From Edaphocola aurantiacus (GTDB lineage Bacteria > Bacteroidota > Bacteroidia > Chitinophagales > Chitinophagaceae): 64,000 bases of DNA. The notes below the pieces were generated by a model. It was not told the origin of the DNA. It searched no databases and saw nothing but the letters and a program-made list of their open reading frames with translations. Position 1 is the stretch's first letter; every line of letters starts with the position of its first letter. Both the position numbers and the translations under genes were made by a program. The stretch spans positions 392,079-456,078 of the forward strand of contig NZ_VOSI01000004.1 of NCBI RefSeq assembly GCF_019797745.1. Reading direction: 5' to 3'. Below are positions 51,833 through 60,844 of the stretch, piece by piece.

Positions 51833-52717
51833 ATGAACAGAAAGCATTTTTTAAGAACTATGGCACTTTTACCCCTGGCAGGTGTAGCGACTAAATTAGG
51901 CGCCCTGCAGACGATGACGGATACCTTTACCCCTACAGACAAAATGCCTGTTTTGTTTTTAGGACACGGTAGTCCGATGAATGCAATTGAGGAGAACGAA
52001 TTTGTACAGGGATTCCGCAATGCGGCTAAAGGTATACCCAAGCCTAAAGCGATCATTTGCATCTCTGCACACTGGGAAACAAAAGGAACCATGGTGACTG
52101 CTATGGAAATGCCCAGGACAATTCATGATTTCGGAGGTTTTCCGAAAGAGCTCTTTGCTGTGGAATACCCTGCAAAAGGCAGCCCGGAACTGGCCCGCAT
52201 GACCAGGGACCTGCTTACCGGAACAGATGTGCACCTCGATGACCGATGGGGACTGGATCACGGTGCCTGGAGTGTGATCAAACATATGTATCCCGATGCA
52301 GATGTACCGGTCATACAGATGAGTATTGACTATACCGCAAGCCCGGAAAGACATTATGAAATAGCCCGCCAACTGGCTGCATTGCGTAGGAAAGGTGTGC
52401 TCATCATTGGTAGTGGCAATATGGTACACAACCTTGGTGCAGTAGACTGGCAGAACTTTGATAAAGATAATTATGCCTATGACTGGGCCCTGGAAGCCAA
52501 CGGTAAAATGAAAGATTTTATCCTGGATGGTAACCATAAAGCACTGGTCGAATTCCGTAAGCAAGGCCGTGCATTTGACATGGCCATACCATCTCCCGAG
52601 CATTACTTACCATTGATCTATATCCTGGCTTTGCAGGAACAAAACGAAGCTACTGATCTGTTTAATGATAAGGCTGTGGCTGGCTCACTGACCATGACTT
52701 CTGTGAAAATATCCTGA
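51833..52717 (+). CDS. ygiD: YgiD-type extradiol dioxygenase (4,5-DOPA dioxygenase family)
   Basis: A 294-residue class III extradiol dioxygenase. The metal ligands and active-site His are visible in FLGHGSPMNAI, ISAHWETKG, GLDHGAWSVIKHMYP and IPSPEHYLPLIY. Compared with E. coli YgiD it has about 35 extra N-terminal residues (MNRKHFLRTMALLPLAGVATK...), an RK pair plus a hydrophobic run that could be an export signal. That start resembles the one of the intradiol dioxygenase at 41820. The physiological substrate is unknown. Confidence 0.92.
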   Translation: MNRKHFLRTMALLPLAGVATKLGALQTMTDTFTPTDKMPVLFLGHGSPMNAIEENEFVQGFRNAAKGIPKPKAIICISAHWETKGTMVTAMEMPRTIHDFGGFPKELFAVEYPAKGSPELARMTRDLLTGTDVHLDDRWGLDHGAWSVIKHMYPDADVPVIQMSIDYTASPERHYEIARQLAALRRKGVLIIGSGNMVHNLGAVDWQNFDKDNYAYDWALEANGKMKDFILDGNHKALVEFRKQGRAFDMAIPSPEHYLPLIYILALQEQNEATDLFNDKAVAGSLTMTSVKIS

Positions 52718-52798
52718 TGGAGATTAATGTCAATTTATAACATATAATCTTTTGGATAAGTCTCTTTAAGCCTATAGGGAAAATCGTTTTAATGCATT

Positions 52799-52806
52799 TA
52801 TCTTTG
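52799..52806 (+). promoter_or_regulatory. -7 element of the MFS transporter gene
   Basis: TATCTTTG lies 17 bases before the ATG at 52824. No convincing upstream box was found. Confidence 0.5.
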
Positions 52807-52823
52807 CTCAAAATCAAAGATCT

Positions 52824-54104
52824 ATGCAAAAAAACAAGAAGAATGCTGCAATCGGGTTTATTTTTATCACCTTACTCATCGATATCATCGGATGGGGCAT
52901 TATTATTCCGGTTATTCCTAAATTACTGGAAGAAATGCTGCATGTTGATGCCAGCGGTGCGGCTACCTATGGTGGCTGGCTGACCTTTGCCTATGCACTG
53001 ACGCAGTTTGTATTTGCTCCTGTTGTGGGCAACCTGAGTGATAAATTCGGACGCAGACCCGTTATTTTACTTTCCTTAGTGGGCTTCTCGCTCGACTACG
53101 TATTCCTTTATTTCGCACCAACTTTTGCCTGGCTGATGGTCGGTCGTGTACTGGCCGGTATTACCGGTGCCAGTGTAACCACTGCCAGTGCCTATATTGC
53201 CGATATCAGTACGGAAAAAGATCGTGCCAAGAACTTTGGTCTGATCGGGGCTGCTTTTGGTTTAGGATTTATTATCGGACCATTATTAGGCGGACTGTTG
53301 GGTAGCCTGGGACCTAAAGTGCCTTTTATGGCCGCTGCTATTTTATGCCTGATCAATTTCCTGTATGGCTTCTTCATCCTGCCGGAGTCTCTGAGACCCG
53401 AGCTGCGTCGTCCTTTCGACTGGAAGAGAGCAAACCCTATCGGTTCCCTGCTGAGCCTGAAAAAGTATCCCGAACTGTTATGGCTCATTATTTCCCTTAC
53501 CCTGGTATATGTAGGTTCTCATGCCGTACAAAGCAACTGGAGCTATTTTACCATGTTTAGATTCGGCTGGACCGAAAAAACCATTGGTATTTCCCTTGGT
53601 GTAATGGGTGTGCTGGTGGGTCTGGTACAAGGGGTACTGATCCGCTGGATCAATCCGAAGCTGGGTAATGAAAAAAGCATTTACATGGGGCTGGGACTGT
53701 ATACCATAGGTATGTTCCTCTTCGCTTGGGCTACACAAAGCTGGATGATGTACGCTTTCCTGATCCCGTATTGCCTGGGTGGTATTGCAGGACCGGCATT
53801 GCAATCGGTGATTACCTCGAAAGTACCGGCCAATGAGCAGGGAGAGCTGCAGGGCGCACTGACCAGCCTGATGAGCGCTACTTCTATCATCGGGCCGCCG
53901 TTGATGACCAATACTTTTTACTTCTTTACGCATAAAAAAGCACCGGTATATTTCCCGGGGGCTTCATTTGTGCTGGGTGGTTTGCTGATGGGACTGAGTG
54001 CCCTGCTGGCATACTACACCTTTACCCGTGGTCGCCTGTTTCACTATAACCGCCAGCTGGCCAAGAGAGAAGAAGACAAAAAGAATAGTTCCACAACCGT
54101 ATAA
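52824..54104 (+). CDS. TCR/Tet-type MFS efflux transporter
   Basis: A 426-residue 12-helix major facilitator of the Tet(A)-like branch. The first helix carries [20 protein letters not shown], and the loop 2-3 motif is [29 protein letters not shown] and the matching second-half helices are present. Whether it exports tetracycline or another compound cannot be told from sequence; no TetR gene is adjacent. It is likely read with the nucleoid-associated gene that follows 20 bases later. Confidence 0.92.
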   Translation: MQKNKKNAAIGFIFITLLIDIIGWGIIIPVIPKLLEEMLHVDASGAATYGGWLTFAYALTQFVFAPVVGNLSDKFGRRPVILLSLVGFSLDYVFLYFAPTFAWLMVGRVLAGITGASVTTASAYIADISTEKDRAKNFGLIGAAFGLGFIIGPLLGGLLGSLGPKVPFMAAAILCLINFLYGFFILPESLRPELRRPFDWKRANPIGSLLSLKKYPELLWLIISLTLVYVGSHAVQSNWSYFTMFRFGWTEKTIGISLGVMGVLVGLVQGVLIRWINPKLGNEKSIYMGLGLYTIGMFLFAWATQSWMMYAFLIPYCLGGIAGPALQSVITSKVPANEQGELQGALTSLMSATSIIGPPLMTNTFYFFTHKKAPVYFPGASFVLGGLLMGLSALLAYYTFTRGRLFHYNRQLAKREEDKKNSSTTV

Positions 54105-54124
54105 TAAACACAGAGGATTGATAT

Positions 54125-55141
54125 ATGTTACAAATCGCTTTACATAAGGTAGGTAATAAGACGAATGATGAAGGATATTTTCTATCGGACGGACTGCTGC
54201 ACCTGGAGGAGGAGATAGATGCTTTATTGCAGACCTATTTCTTATCTCCCTTTAAATTCGATACCCTTTACGAATTTTATCATGAAACGCAGTTGTCGCT
54301 GAACGAGATCTATACTTATGCACAACAGATATTTGAAGCACCGGAAACCCTGCATGAGCAATCAAGGGCCATTGCCAAGCATTTGTACCAGAAGAGTATT
54401 CACCCCAAGGTAAAGGGTGGGGAACTGTATGTGGTGTACTTCCCTGACTATGTTTTCCAGGGTGAGGAAGTGCCGGCAATAGGCATTTTTAAATCAGAAA
54501 ATAAAGATGTATTCCTGAAGGTGCATCCGAAAAATGATAACTTCTCTATCGAGAAACAAGAAGGTGTAAACATTAATAAACTGGATAAAGGAAGCCTGAT
54601 TATTAAGCGCCCGCAGGATGAGCATCCTATTGTGGCCGTTGTCGATAACCTGAACAAATCTACCGAAGCACAGTATTGGTTTGACGAGTTCCTGAAAGTG
54701 CAGCAACAGCAGAATGAGTATTTTCATACCTCACAAACCCTGTCTATGTACAAGAATTTTGTGATGGAGGATCTGCCACAGGCCTTTGATGTGTCTAAAG
54801 CCGACCAGGCCGATCTGCTGAACCGCTCCGTGCAATACTTTAAGGAGCATGAATCTTTCAGCATGGATGAGTTTGAACAGGAGGTAATGGCACAACCCGA
54901 CATCATAGACCGCTTTGCGCAATATAAGCAGGGCTATGAGCAGCAGTATGAAGTGCAGGTAGAAAATGAATTTGATATTTCTGCAGCAGCCCTGAAAAAG
55001 CAGGCCCGTAATTTTAAAAGTGTGATCAAACTGGATAAGAATTTTCATATTTACATTCACGGTGACCGCAGTCAGATCGAGCAGGGGATTGATGAAGAAG
55101 GACGTAAATACTACAAGATCTTCTACGATGTAGAGCAATAA
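54125..55141 (+). CDS. Nucleoid-associated protein (NdpA/YejK-like family)
   Basis: A 338-residue soluble protein with the pattern of the nucleoid-associated NA37 family: early L-H-K-V-G-N, EIDALLQTYFLSPFKFD, the middle GGELYVVYFPDYVFQGEEVPAIGIFKSENK and a C-terminal KNFHIYIHGDRSQIEQGID. Members bind the nucleoid; the exact role is not known. It is closed by a hairpin terminator at 55141-55171. Confidence 0.85.
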   Translation: MLQIALHKVGNKTNDEGYFLSDGLLHLEEEIDALLQTYFLSPFKFDTLYEFYHETQLSLNEIYTYAQQIFEAPETLHEQSRAIAKHLYQKSIHPKVKGGELYVVYFPDYVFQGEEVPAIGIFKSENKDVFLKVHPKNDNFSIEKQEGVNINKLDKGSLIIKRPQDEHPIVAVVDNLNKSTEAQYWFDEFLKVQQQQNEYFHTSQTLSMYKNFVMEDLPQAFDVSKADQADLLNRSVQYFKEHESFSMDEFEQEVMAQPDIIDRFAQYKQGYEQQYEVQVENEFDISAAALKKQARNFKSVIKLDKNFHIYIHGDRSQIEQGIDEEGRKYYKIFYDVEQ

Positions 55142-55171
55142 AAAAGGAGCATTACAAATGCTCCTTTTTTT
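55141..55171 (+). terminator. Terminator of the nucleoid-associated gene
   Basis: AAAAAGGAGCATT at 55141-55153 pairs with its complement at 55157-55169 around ACA, followed by Ts. Confidence 0.9.
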
Positions 55172-55253
55172 ATGAATGCACACTAAGAAATAATAACAGT
55201 CATACGTCTATATATAGTGATATATATTCCTTGTCAACCCTTATTTACCTTTT

Positions 55254-55880
55254 ATGAAAAAACTGATACTGACCTCTTTTGCCTTTACCGGCCTCACCCT
55301 GCTGGCCTGGATTATTGGTGCGACTTCCTGTGCCCGCAATACTTATAATGTACTGATCAAAAACCTTAATTCGTATCCTGTGCGGTATGTTGAAGATAAC
55401 GTGTCCGGTTTTTCTACCCGGGAGGTCATCCAGGAGTCTGATACGATCAGCTACCAGCAGTTAGGGATCAATACCCAAATAGAAACCCACAAATTCCTGA
55501 CCGGGATCAATCAGTTGCACCTGGGCAATCAGGCCCTGGCCTTTAAACCGGGCCCACCAAGATATAATTTCCTGGAGCAGATCCGGTCCTTTCATATCTA
55601 TACCCTGAATGATTATAATGCCGGTTACCATGCCGGTGACGAGATCAGTGCCATCTGCGACTTCATGGATGAGGATAGCCGTAACTGGCTTAATGCTGCG
55701 GCGTACAATACCGTGTTGCAATCGATGAATATCGCGCAGGAGTATTTCGTGCCGTCCGTATTCTGCCGGTTAAAGCAGGGACCTTCCGTGTCCGGCAGTC
55801 CGCAGCAGTTCGTAACAGAGCTGACGACTACAGACGGTGTTGTATTCAGAGACACAACTTATACATTCCGCATTAATTAA
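55254..55880 (+). CDS. Hypothetical lipoprotein
   Basis: A 208-residue exported protein. The N-terminus MKKLILTSFAFTGLTLLAWIIGATSC ends in a possible lipobox (ATSC, Cys26) followed by ARNTYNV. The mature part contains DYNAGYHAGDEISAICDF and ends with FRDTTYTFRIN, a beta-sandwich-like pattern. No family is recognised with confidence. It precedes the barrel gene by 11 bases, so they probably act together in the envelope. Confidence 0.75.
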   Translation: MKKLILTSFAFTGLTLLAWIIGATSCARNTYNVLIKNLNSYPVRYVEDNVSGFSTREVIQESDTISYQQLGINTQIETHKFLTGINQLHLGNQALAFKPGPPRYNFLEQIRSFHIYTLNDYNAGYHAGDEISAICDFMDEDSRNWLNAAAYNTVLQSMNIAQEYFVPSVFCRLKQGPSVSGSPQQFVTELTTTDGVVFRDTTYTFRIN

Positions 55881-55891
55881 ACCAGACTACC

Positions 55892-56680
55892 ATGAATATA
55901 AAGAACATTATCTGCTGTCTGATCCTTTCAGGCATTGCAGCACCGGGCATCAATGCATCGGCACAGAAAAAGAAAGCAACCTTTCGCTTTTTTGCAGAAG
56001 GCGCCTGGCAACAGCAAATCAATGGCGTGGATATACAAGGTGCTAAAAGAGGACTGATCAGCCTGCCGGCAAAAAGTAATCTGGGCTTATCACTGAATGC
56101 AACCGGGGAGAAAAACGGATTTTATCTGCGGCTGGGGCTGGGTATACTGCAACAGCCCTCAGCTTTTACGGTAACTGATCCTGAGCAACGAACAGTCCTG
56201 TATCGCTCAGATTTTACCAATTATTATACTACAATAAAGGTAGGGGCAGGCATTATTGCCAAACGTTGGCAGAACGGCAGCCGTCTGGGCCTGGAATTGA
56301 ACTATACCGCCCTCTCTTCCAACAACATCAAAACGGATGTTGTGCTGGTGAAGCAAGCCTATATGCTTAGCGGGCAACCAGCTGAAGATATAAGAGCGTA
56401 TATCGATTATGATTACGGTGGTACAGAGCCTATAGATATAGGCGGTATTTTATCGCTCTTCAGTGTAACGCCGGTCTACGAAAGCCGTCCGCTGTTTGGC
56501 CGCTCGGCAATAAGGGTAGGCCTGGATATTTCTACCAAAGTAGGGGCAAACCGTTATGGCAGTACCAATGCGGCTCAGGTAGCCATTTTTAAAGGAGGCG
56601 GAGATCGGACCATTATAGCGGAAGAAAAATATTTCGACCAACATTTAACTATTGGCTTACTTTTAGGACTCACTTTTTAA
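55892..56680 (+). CDS. Predicted outer membrane beta-barrel protein
   Basis: A 262-residue exported protein. The signal peptide ends at ASAQ (about 24). The mature protein consists of alternating strands (FRFFAEGAWQQQI, FYLRLGLGILQQ, NYYTTIKVGAGIIAKRW, SRLGLELNYTALS), ending LTIGLLLGLTF with a terminal Phe as in outer membrane barrels. The function is unknown. It is co-transcribed with the lipoprotein gene upstream. Confidence 0.75.
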   Translation: MNIKNIICCLILSGIAAPGINASAQKKKATFRFFAEGAWQQQINGVDIQGAKRGLISLPAKSNLGLSLNATGEKNGFYLRLGLGILQQPSAFTVTDPEQRTVLYRSDFTNYYTTIKVGAGIIAKRWQNGSRLGLELNYTALSSNNIKTDVVLVKQAYMLSGQPAEDIRAYIDYDYGGTEPIDIGGILSLFSVTPVYESRPLFGRSAIRVGLDISTKVGANRYGSTNAAQVAIFKGGGDRTIIAEEKYFDQHLTIGLLLGLTF

Positions 56681-56689
56681 GAAGATTTT

Positions 56690-56697
56690 TATATTTG
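56690..56697 (+). promoter_or_regulatory. -7 element of the acidic repeat protein gene
   Basis: TATATTTG lies 19 bases before the ATG at 56717 and supports that start over the TTG at 56711. Confidence 0.5.
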
Positions 56698-56716
56698 TAG
56701 CTATACTACATTGAGC

Positions 56717-57652
56717 ATGGAACGGATACACAACTTATTGCGGAAAATACAGGATGTTTATTACCAGAAGGGAGATAAGCAAGTCATAGATATAGACCTT
56801 ATGCTGGATTATACCAGGGTATTATATGCCGATCTGCTGGAATGGCGTAAAGCTACAGAAGATACTGCTGTTACTGCCCCGGAATGGCCTGCAGAGCCGG
56901 TTATGGCTGCTCCGACTTCTGAAGAACAAACAGTTGTGCAGGATGCTGAACCAACAGCACCTGAACCGACACCCGTAACCGAACCCATTCCTGTTGTGAC
57001 CACTACAGCGCCGGAGGTTATTCCTCATGAGCCGGAACAAGCTGAAGAACCGGAAGCTGAAATGCCGGTGGCAGAAGAGACTGCTGAAGCAGAAACTGAA
57101 GTTGCCGTTGCTGAAACTCCGGAGGAAGTAGCACCGCATGTAGTTGATGAAGTAGCAGAGATTGCCACCGAAGAGCCCGTATTGCCAGAAGAGGAAGAGC
57201 CGGTAGCTGAAGTACAGACCATGCCGGAAGCGGAAGAAGAAGCTTTAAAGCCTGTGCTGGAACATATGGATGAACCGATCCAGTCTGAAATACACCTGGA
57301 GCTGCCTGTTACCGCTGAGGAGCAGGATCTGGAGCCGGTAATATTAGCGGAGCCCGAAGGGGAACGAAAATCAGCACCGGAACATAATACTACATCCGGA
57401 TATTTGTTTCAGAAATCATTTAAAGATGTACGCTCTTTTATCGGGATCAATGATAAGTACCAGTTTATGAATGAACTGTTTTCGAATAATAAAGCAGCTT
57501 ACGAGACAACCCTGGATAAGATAAACTTCTGCAGTACGCTCAATGAAGCAGAACAATGGATTTCCAATGAAGCGCGCGGACAATATAACTGGTCGGAAGA
57601 AGATGAAACTTATCAGTCCTTACTGACCACCGTTAAAAAATATTTTGCGTAG
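56717..57652 (+). CDS. Acidic Pro/Glu/Val-rich protein with a conserved C-terminal domain
   Basis: A 311-residue cytosolic protein. Residues about 1-45 form a helical N-terminus (MERIHNLLRKIQDVYYQKGDKQVIDIDLMLDYTRVLYADLLEWRK). Residues about 50-225 are a low-complexity stretch of Glu, Pro, Val, Ala and Thr (for example PEPTPVTEPIPVV, EEVAPHVVDEVAEIATEEP). The last about 85 residues (FQKSFKDVRSFIGINDKYQFMNELFSNN...NEAEQWISNEARGQYNW) form a compact domain I have seen in many Bacteroidota proteins of unknown role. The gene's end overlaps waaA by 20 bases (convergent). Confidence 0.8.
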   Translation: MERIHNLLRKIQDVYYQKGDKQVIDIDLMLDYTRVLYADLLEWRKATEDTAVTAPEWPAEPVMAAPTSEEQTVVQDAEPTAPEPTPVTEPIPVVTTTAPEVIPHEPEQAEEPEAEMPVAEETAEAETEVAVAETPEEVAPHVVDEVAEIATEEPVLPEEEEPVAEVQTMPEAEEEALKPVLEHMDEPIQSEIHLELPVTAEEQDLEPVILAEPEGERKSAPEHNTTSGYLFQKSFKDVRSFIGINDKYQFMNELFSNNKAAYETTLDKINFCSTLNEAEQWISNEARGQYNWSEEDETYQSLLTTVKKYFA

Positions 57653-58892
57653 CTAAGTATTGCATAATACGCAGTGTTGCACCTTTGTGTTTCAGGACAT
57701 ATGTTAATGATGCCTGTGATGCAAAGGTGTATTTTTGTGTATTGTCCTGCCATTCACGGAGTTGTGCAGCCAGTTCCTCAGCATCTGTACATGATTGTGC
57801 CGCCTGGCAATCGATCAGGTCCAGCGCCTCCTGGTAGCGATCATAATTAGGCCCCCAGCATAATGCCTTGCCATATACTGCTGCTTCGATACTATTGTGA
57901 ATGCCCGTTTTATTGAAGCCACCACCAATCCAAACATAATCTGCATAACGGTATAGATAGGCTAGTAGTCCTATTCTGTTGACGATCAGTACACGACTTG
58001 ATGCAAAGCGTTCTGGCTGATCGTACAGGCAGCTTTGTGAACCGAACAGGTCCTGTATCTGTCTGATATGCACCTCGTCAATTTCATGCGGTGCCATCAC
58101 TAACTTGGTACCTTCGGGAAGAGTACCCAATGTTTTTGCCAATAGTTGCTCATCGGCTGCCCAGGTACTACCAGCTACGATCAACTGATCATTGCCTTTA
58201 AATGTAGCGATCCCCTCTATATCCTTTTGTTCGGCAGCAATAGCCATTGCCCGGTCCAGGCGGGTATCTCCCACAAGCGTACAATCGTGCACCCCAATGG
58301 TATCCAGTAACTGTACCGATAATTCGGTTTGTACAAAGAGGTGGTCGAAATAGCCCAGCATCTTACGGTGCAATTGTCCATACCATTTAAAGAAAGCATG
58401 TCTTTGCTGAAAAATAGTAGAGATAATGATCGTGTGTATCTTCTGGTTATGTAGCTGGCGCAGGTAATGATACCAGAACTCATACTTTACAAATACCGCC
58501 AGTTGTGGCGCCACAGCTTTTACGAATTTCCGGGCATTGCCCGGCGTATCCAGGGGGAGGTAATAAATATAATCAGCCCCATTATAATTTTTGCGCACTT
58601 CATATCCGGAAGGCGAAAAGAAAGTCAGAACAAGGCAATAGTTAGGGTAGGAGGCTCTCAGCTGCTCCAGCAGTGGCCTGCCCTGTTCGAACTCGCCCAG
58701 GCTGGCACAGTGCATCCATATACGTTTGCGCTGTTCTGCCTGCATGTCTTTCTGAATGCGCGATAGTAAACCTTTCCGTCCCTGCACAAAAAGCCGGGCC
58801 TTATTTTGAAATAAAGCCATGACCGCCGCCGCAGCAGCATACAGTTGAATAGAAAGATTATATAGAAACAGCTGCAGGAAAAACATTAGCAA
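57633..58892 (-). CDS. waaA: 3-deoxy-D-manno-octulosonic acid (Kdo) transferase
   Basis: Adds Kdo to lipid A precursors at the inner membrane. The 419-residue length and motifs fit: an N-terminal anchor helix (FFLQLFLYNLSIQLYAAAAAVMALF), WMHCASLGEFEQGRPLLEQLR, LVLTFFSPSGYEV, VFVKYEFWYHYLRQLH and GDTRLDRA. It is followed downstream by the convergent acidic repeat protein gene. Its start overlaps the metallo-hydrolase gene by 7 bases, so both are translated together. Confidence 0.95.
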   Translation of the reverse strand: MLMFFLQLFLYNLSIQLYAAAAAVMALFQNKARLFVQGRKGLLSRIQKDMQAEQRKRIWMHCASLGEFEQGRPLLEQLRASYPNYCLVLTFFSPSGYEVRKNYNGADYIYYLPLDTPGNARKFVKAVAPQLAVFVKYEFWYHYLRQLHNQKIHTIIISTIFQQRHAFFKWYGQLHRKMLGYFDHLFVQTELSVQLLDTIGVHDCTLVGDTRLDRAMAIAAEQKDIEGIATFKGNDQLIVAGSTWAADEQLLAKTLGTLPEGTKLVMAPHEIDEVHIRQIQDLFGSQSCLYDQPERFASSRVLIVNRIGLLAYLYRYADYVWIGGGFNKTGIHNSIEAAVYGKALCWGPNYDRYQEALDLIDCQAAQSCTDAEELAAQLREWQDNTQKYTFASQASLTYVLKHKGATLRIMQYLATQNIF

Positions 58893-59647
58893 GTTAACTT
58901 CAGTCCGTCATAGGCCAGGAATATTCCTTGTGGGAGCGATGTATTAATCTCATCATGCAGGCCTAACTGATGGCTGATATGGGTAAAATAAGTTTGTTCG
59001 GCCCCGATCTCCTGAGCAATGTCAATAGCCTCGTTCAGGGTGAAATGAGAAATATGCTTTTCATGACGAAGAGCATTTAAGACCAGGATTTTTGTCCCGC
59101 GGATCTTATCCATCTCTTCAGGAGCAATATAATTGGCATCTGTAATATAAGTAAAGTCACCAATACGGTAACCAAATACTTCCAGTTTATAATGCAGCAC
59201 CTTAATCGTACGGAAATCCATACTGCCTACAGTAAAGTCCTGTCCGGTCAGGGAGTGGATAGCCAGCTGCGGCAAGCCAGGGTACTGGATATTGCTGAAG
59301 GCATATTGAAACTCTCTTCTTAATATCTCTTCCGTATCCGGATTTGCAAATATGTCAATGTCTTTCTGGGTCCAGTAGTTATAGGCCCGTACATCATCCA
59401 GTCCGGCTACATGATCCTTATGGCCATGCGTAAATACAATACCGTCCAGGGTTTCTACTTTGGCCCGCAACATCTGGTAGCGGAAGTCCGGCCCGCTATC
59501 GATGACCACACTGGTATCTTCATTTTGCAGCCAGACCGCCGATCGTAACCGGTTGTCTTTCGGGTTGGCAGAGGTACATACCTCGCAACCACAGCCGATC
59601 ATGGGAACACCCTGAGACGTTCCGGTGCCAAGAAAAGTAATATTCAC
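58886..59647 (-). CDS. PhnP-like metallo-beta-lactamase-fold hydrolase
   Basis: A 253-residue metallo-hydrolase. The di-metal motif is HGHKDH at 74-79 and the Cys cluster IGCGCEVCTSANP at about 17-29 is that of PhnP-like phosphodiesterases. DSGPDFRYQML and the C-terminal THISHQLG supply further ligands. PhnP itself acts on cyclic phosphodiesters; here no phn genes are near, so the substrate is unknown. It overlaps waaA by 7 bases and forms an operon with the 59664 gene. Confidence 0.9.
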   Translation of the reverse strand: MNITFLGTGTSQGVPMIGCGCEVCTSANPKDNRLRSAVWLQNEDTSVVIDSGPDFRYQMLRAKVETLDGIVFTHGHKDHVAGLDDVRAYNYWTQKDIDIFANPDTEEILRREFQYAFSNIQYPGLPQLAIHSLTGQDFTVGSMDFRTIKVLHYKLEVFGYRIGDFTYITDANYIAPEEMDKIRGTKILVLNALRHEKHISHFTLNEAIDIAQEIGAEQTYFTHISHQLGLHDEINTSLPQGIFLAYDGLKLTC

Positions 59648-59663
59648 AGAAAAGGTTTGAGTG

Positions 59664-59972
59664 TTAAAGATTTAGTTCAGATTGTACCGATCCGTTATCG
59701 TCTCCCTGCTGGCGCTGACCCAGTTGTGCATACCATTTTTGCATTTCACCGCTCAGGCTGTCCTCGTCCAGTTTAATATCAGGCAGGATCTCAATCAGTG
59801 CATTGATGCGTCCTTCTGTATTTAAGAATTTATTGATCACCACCACTTTTTTGTGCTCCAGGATGCAGTAACCAGATGAAAAAGTACCTTTCTCATACCG
59901 CACAATGTACTTAGCTTCATCAAAAAGCTGTTCCATTTTTTTTAGGGTGTTTGGTGTATATTTGAAACTCAT
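59664..59972 (-). CDS. Small conserved-looking hypothetical protein
   Basis: A 102-residue soluble protein. Residues 1-75 (MSFKYTPNTLKKMEQLFDEAKYIVRYEKGTFSSGYCILEHKKVVVINKFLNTEGRINALIEIL) look like a compact alpha/beta fold with FSSGYC and HKKVVVIN, a pattern I believe recurs in Bacteroidota. The tail is Gln/Ser-rich. No function can be given. It lies 16 bases before the metallo-hydrolase gene in the same direction, so it is probably the first gene of that operon. Only 8 bases separate its ATG from that of the divergent barrel gene. Confidence 0.8.
   Translation of the reverse strand: MSFKYTPNTLKKMEQLFDEAKYIVRYEKGTFSSGYCILEHKKVVVINKFLNTEGRINALIEILPDIKLDEDSLSGEMQKWYAQLGQRQQGDDNGSVQSELNL
59957..59964 (+). 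promoter_or_regulatory. -7 element of the 59981 barrel gene inside the divergent gene
   Basis: TATATTTG on the plus strand falls within the first codons of the minus-strand gene at 59664-59972; the predicted start is near 59971. Confidence 0.5.
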
Positions 59973-59980
59973 ATAGATAT

Positions 59981-60679
59981 ATGCCTATGATCAGAAATAT
60001 GTTCAGAATATTATCGGATAAAGGTAGTAAAGTTATCTTAATTGTACTGTTTTCTTTGGTTAATATGCCATCGGCCAGCGCGCAATATGATTATGATAAT
60101 GCCCGCCCTGTGGGCGGACTGCTCGCCGGAGCCAACTTTACCCAGGTAGATGGCGATGGGTATAAAGGGTATAACAAGATTAGTCCTGCCGGTGGAGGTA
60201 TCCTGTATTTGCCGGTGCGTAATGCCGGACTTCCGGTCGAGGGTACCCTGGCCTGGAGCATGGAAGTGCTGTATGCCGGAAAAGGAGCATTCGGTTCCGG
60301 TAGTGGTATCGCTACCAATGTGCAACAGCAGAAAATCTCCTTGATCTATGCAGAGATTCCCTTACAGCTTAATTACTGGCGCGGGCCGCGCAAGAGTATA
60401 TATGGTGCCGGTTTTGCACTGGGCTACCTTGGAGCCTCCGAAGAGGAGATCAGTACCGTAAGCGGACAGGTATACAATTTTCCTTTCCGTAAGCTGGATA
60501 TGAGCTTCCTCGCTACCGCTAATTTTCATATCGGCTATGGCTTTTTTGTCTCGCCCAGGTTTCAGTATTCCCTGGCATCTATCCGTAAACCGAATGCCGC
60601 ACTGAGCAGTTTCGGCAGGGAGGAGCAGTTTAATAATGTGTGGAGTGTAAAGCTGATGTATTTGTTTAATGTACGTTAA
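59981..60679 (+). CDS. PorT-like outer membrane beta-barrel protein
   Basis: A 232-residue exported barrel. The signal region runs to ASAQ (about 35), long because of 14 polar residues at the N-terminus; starts at 59987 or 59999 are also possible. The mature part follows the outer membrane beta-barrel family pattern (VGGLLAGANFTQVDGDGYKGYNK, FPVEGTLAWSMEVLY-like strands, IPLQLNYWRG, GFFVSPRFQYSL, last strand SVKLMYLFNVR). The role is unknown. Confidence 0.85.
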   Translation: MPMIRNMFRILSDKGSKVILIVLFSLVNMPSASAQYDYDNARPVGGLLAGANFTQVDGDGYKGYNKISPAGGGILYLPVRNAGLPVEGTLAWSMEVLYAGKGAFGSGSGIATNVQQQKISLIYAEIPLQLNYWRGPRKSIYGAGFALGYLGASEEEISTVSGQVYNFPFRKLDMSFLATANFHIGYGFFVSPRFQYSLASIRKPNAALSSFGREEQFNNVWSVKLMYLFNVR

Positions 60680-60844
60680 AAATAATTGCCGCTCAATAGG
60701 GATGCACCGTTAAAGACATCCTAAAATCGCGTCCGGCCGACTTTTGTAGTCATCGGCTTCGTTATTTTGCCTTTGTAAATGAATGACATGCCTGCTTTAT
60801 GCACCATGTAGTAAACAAACAAAAACAAACAAAATAGCAATTTT

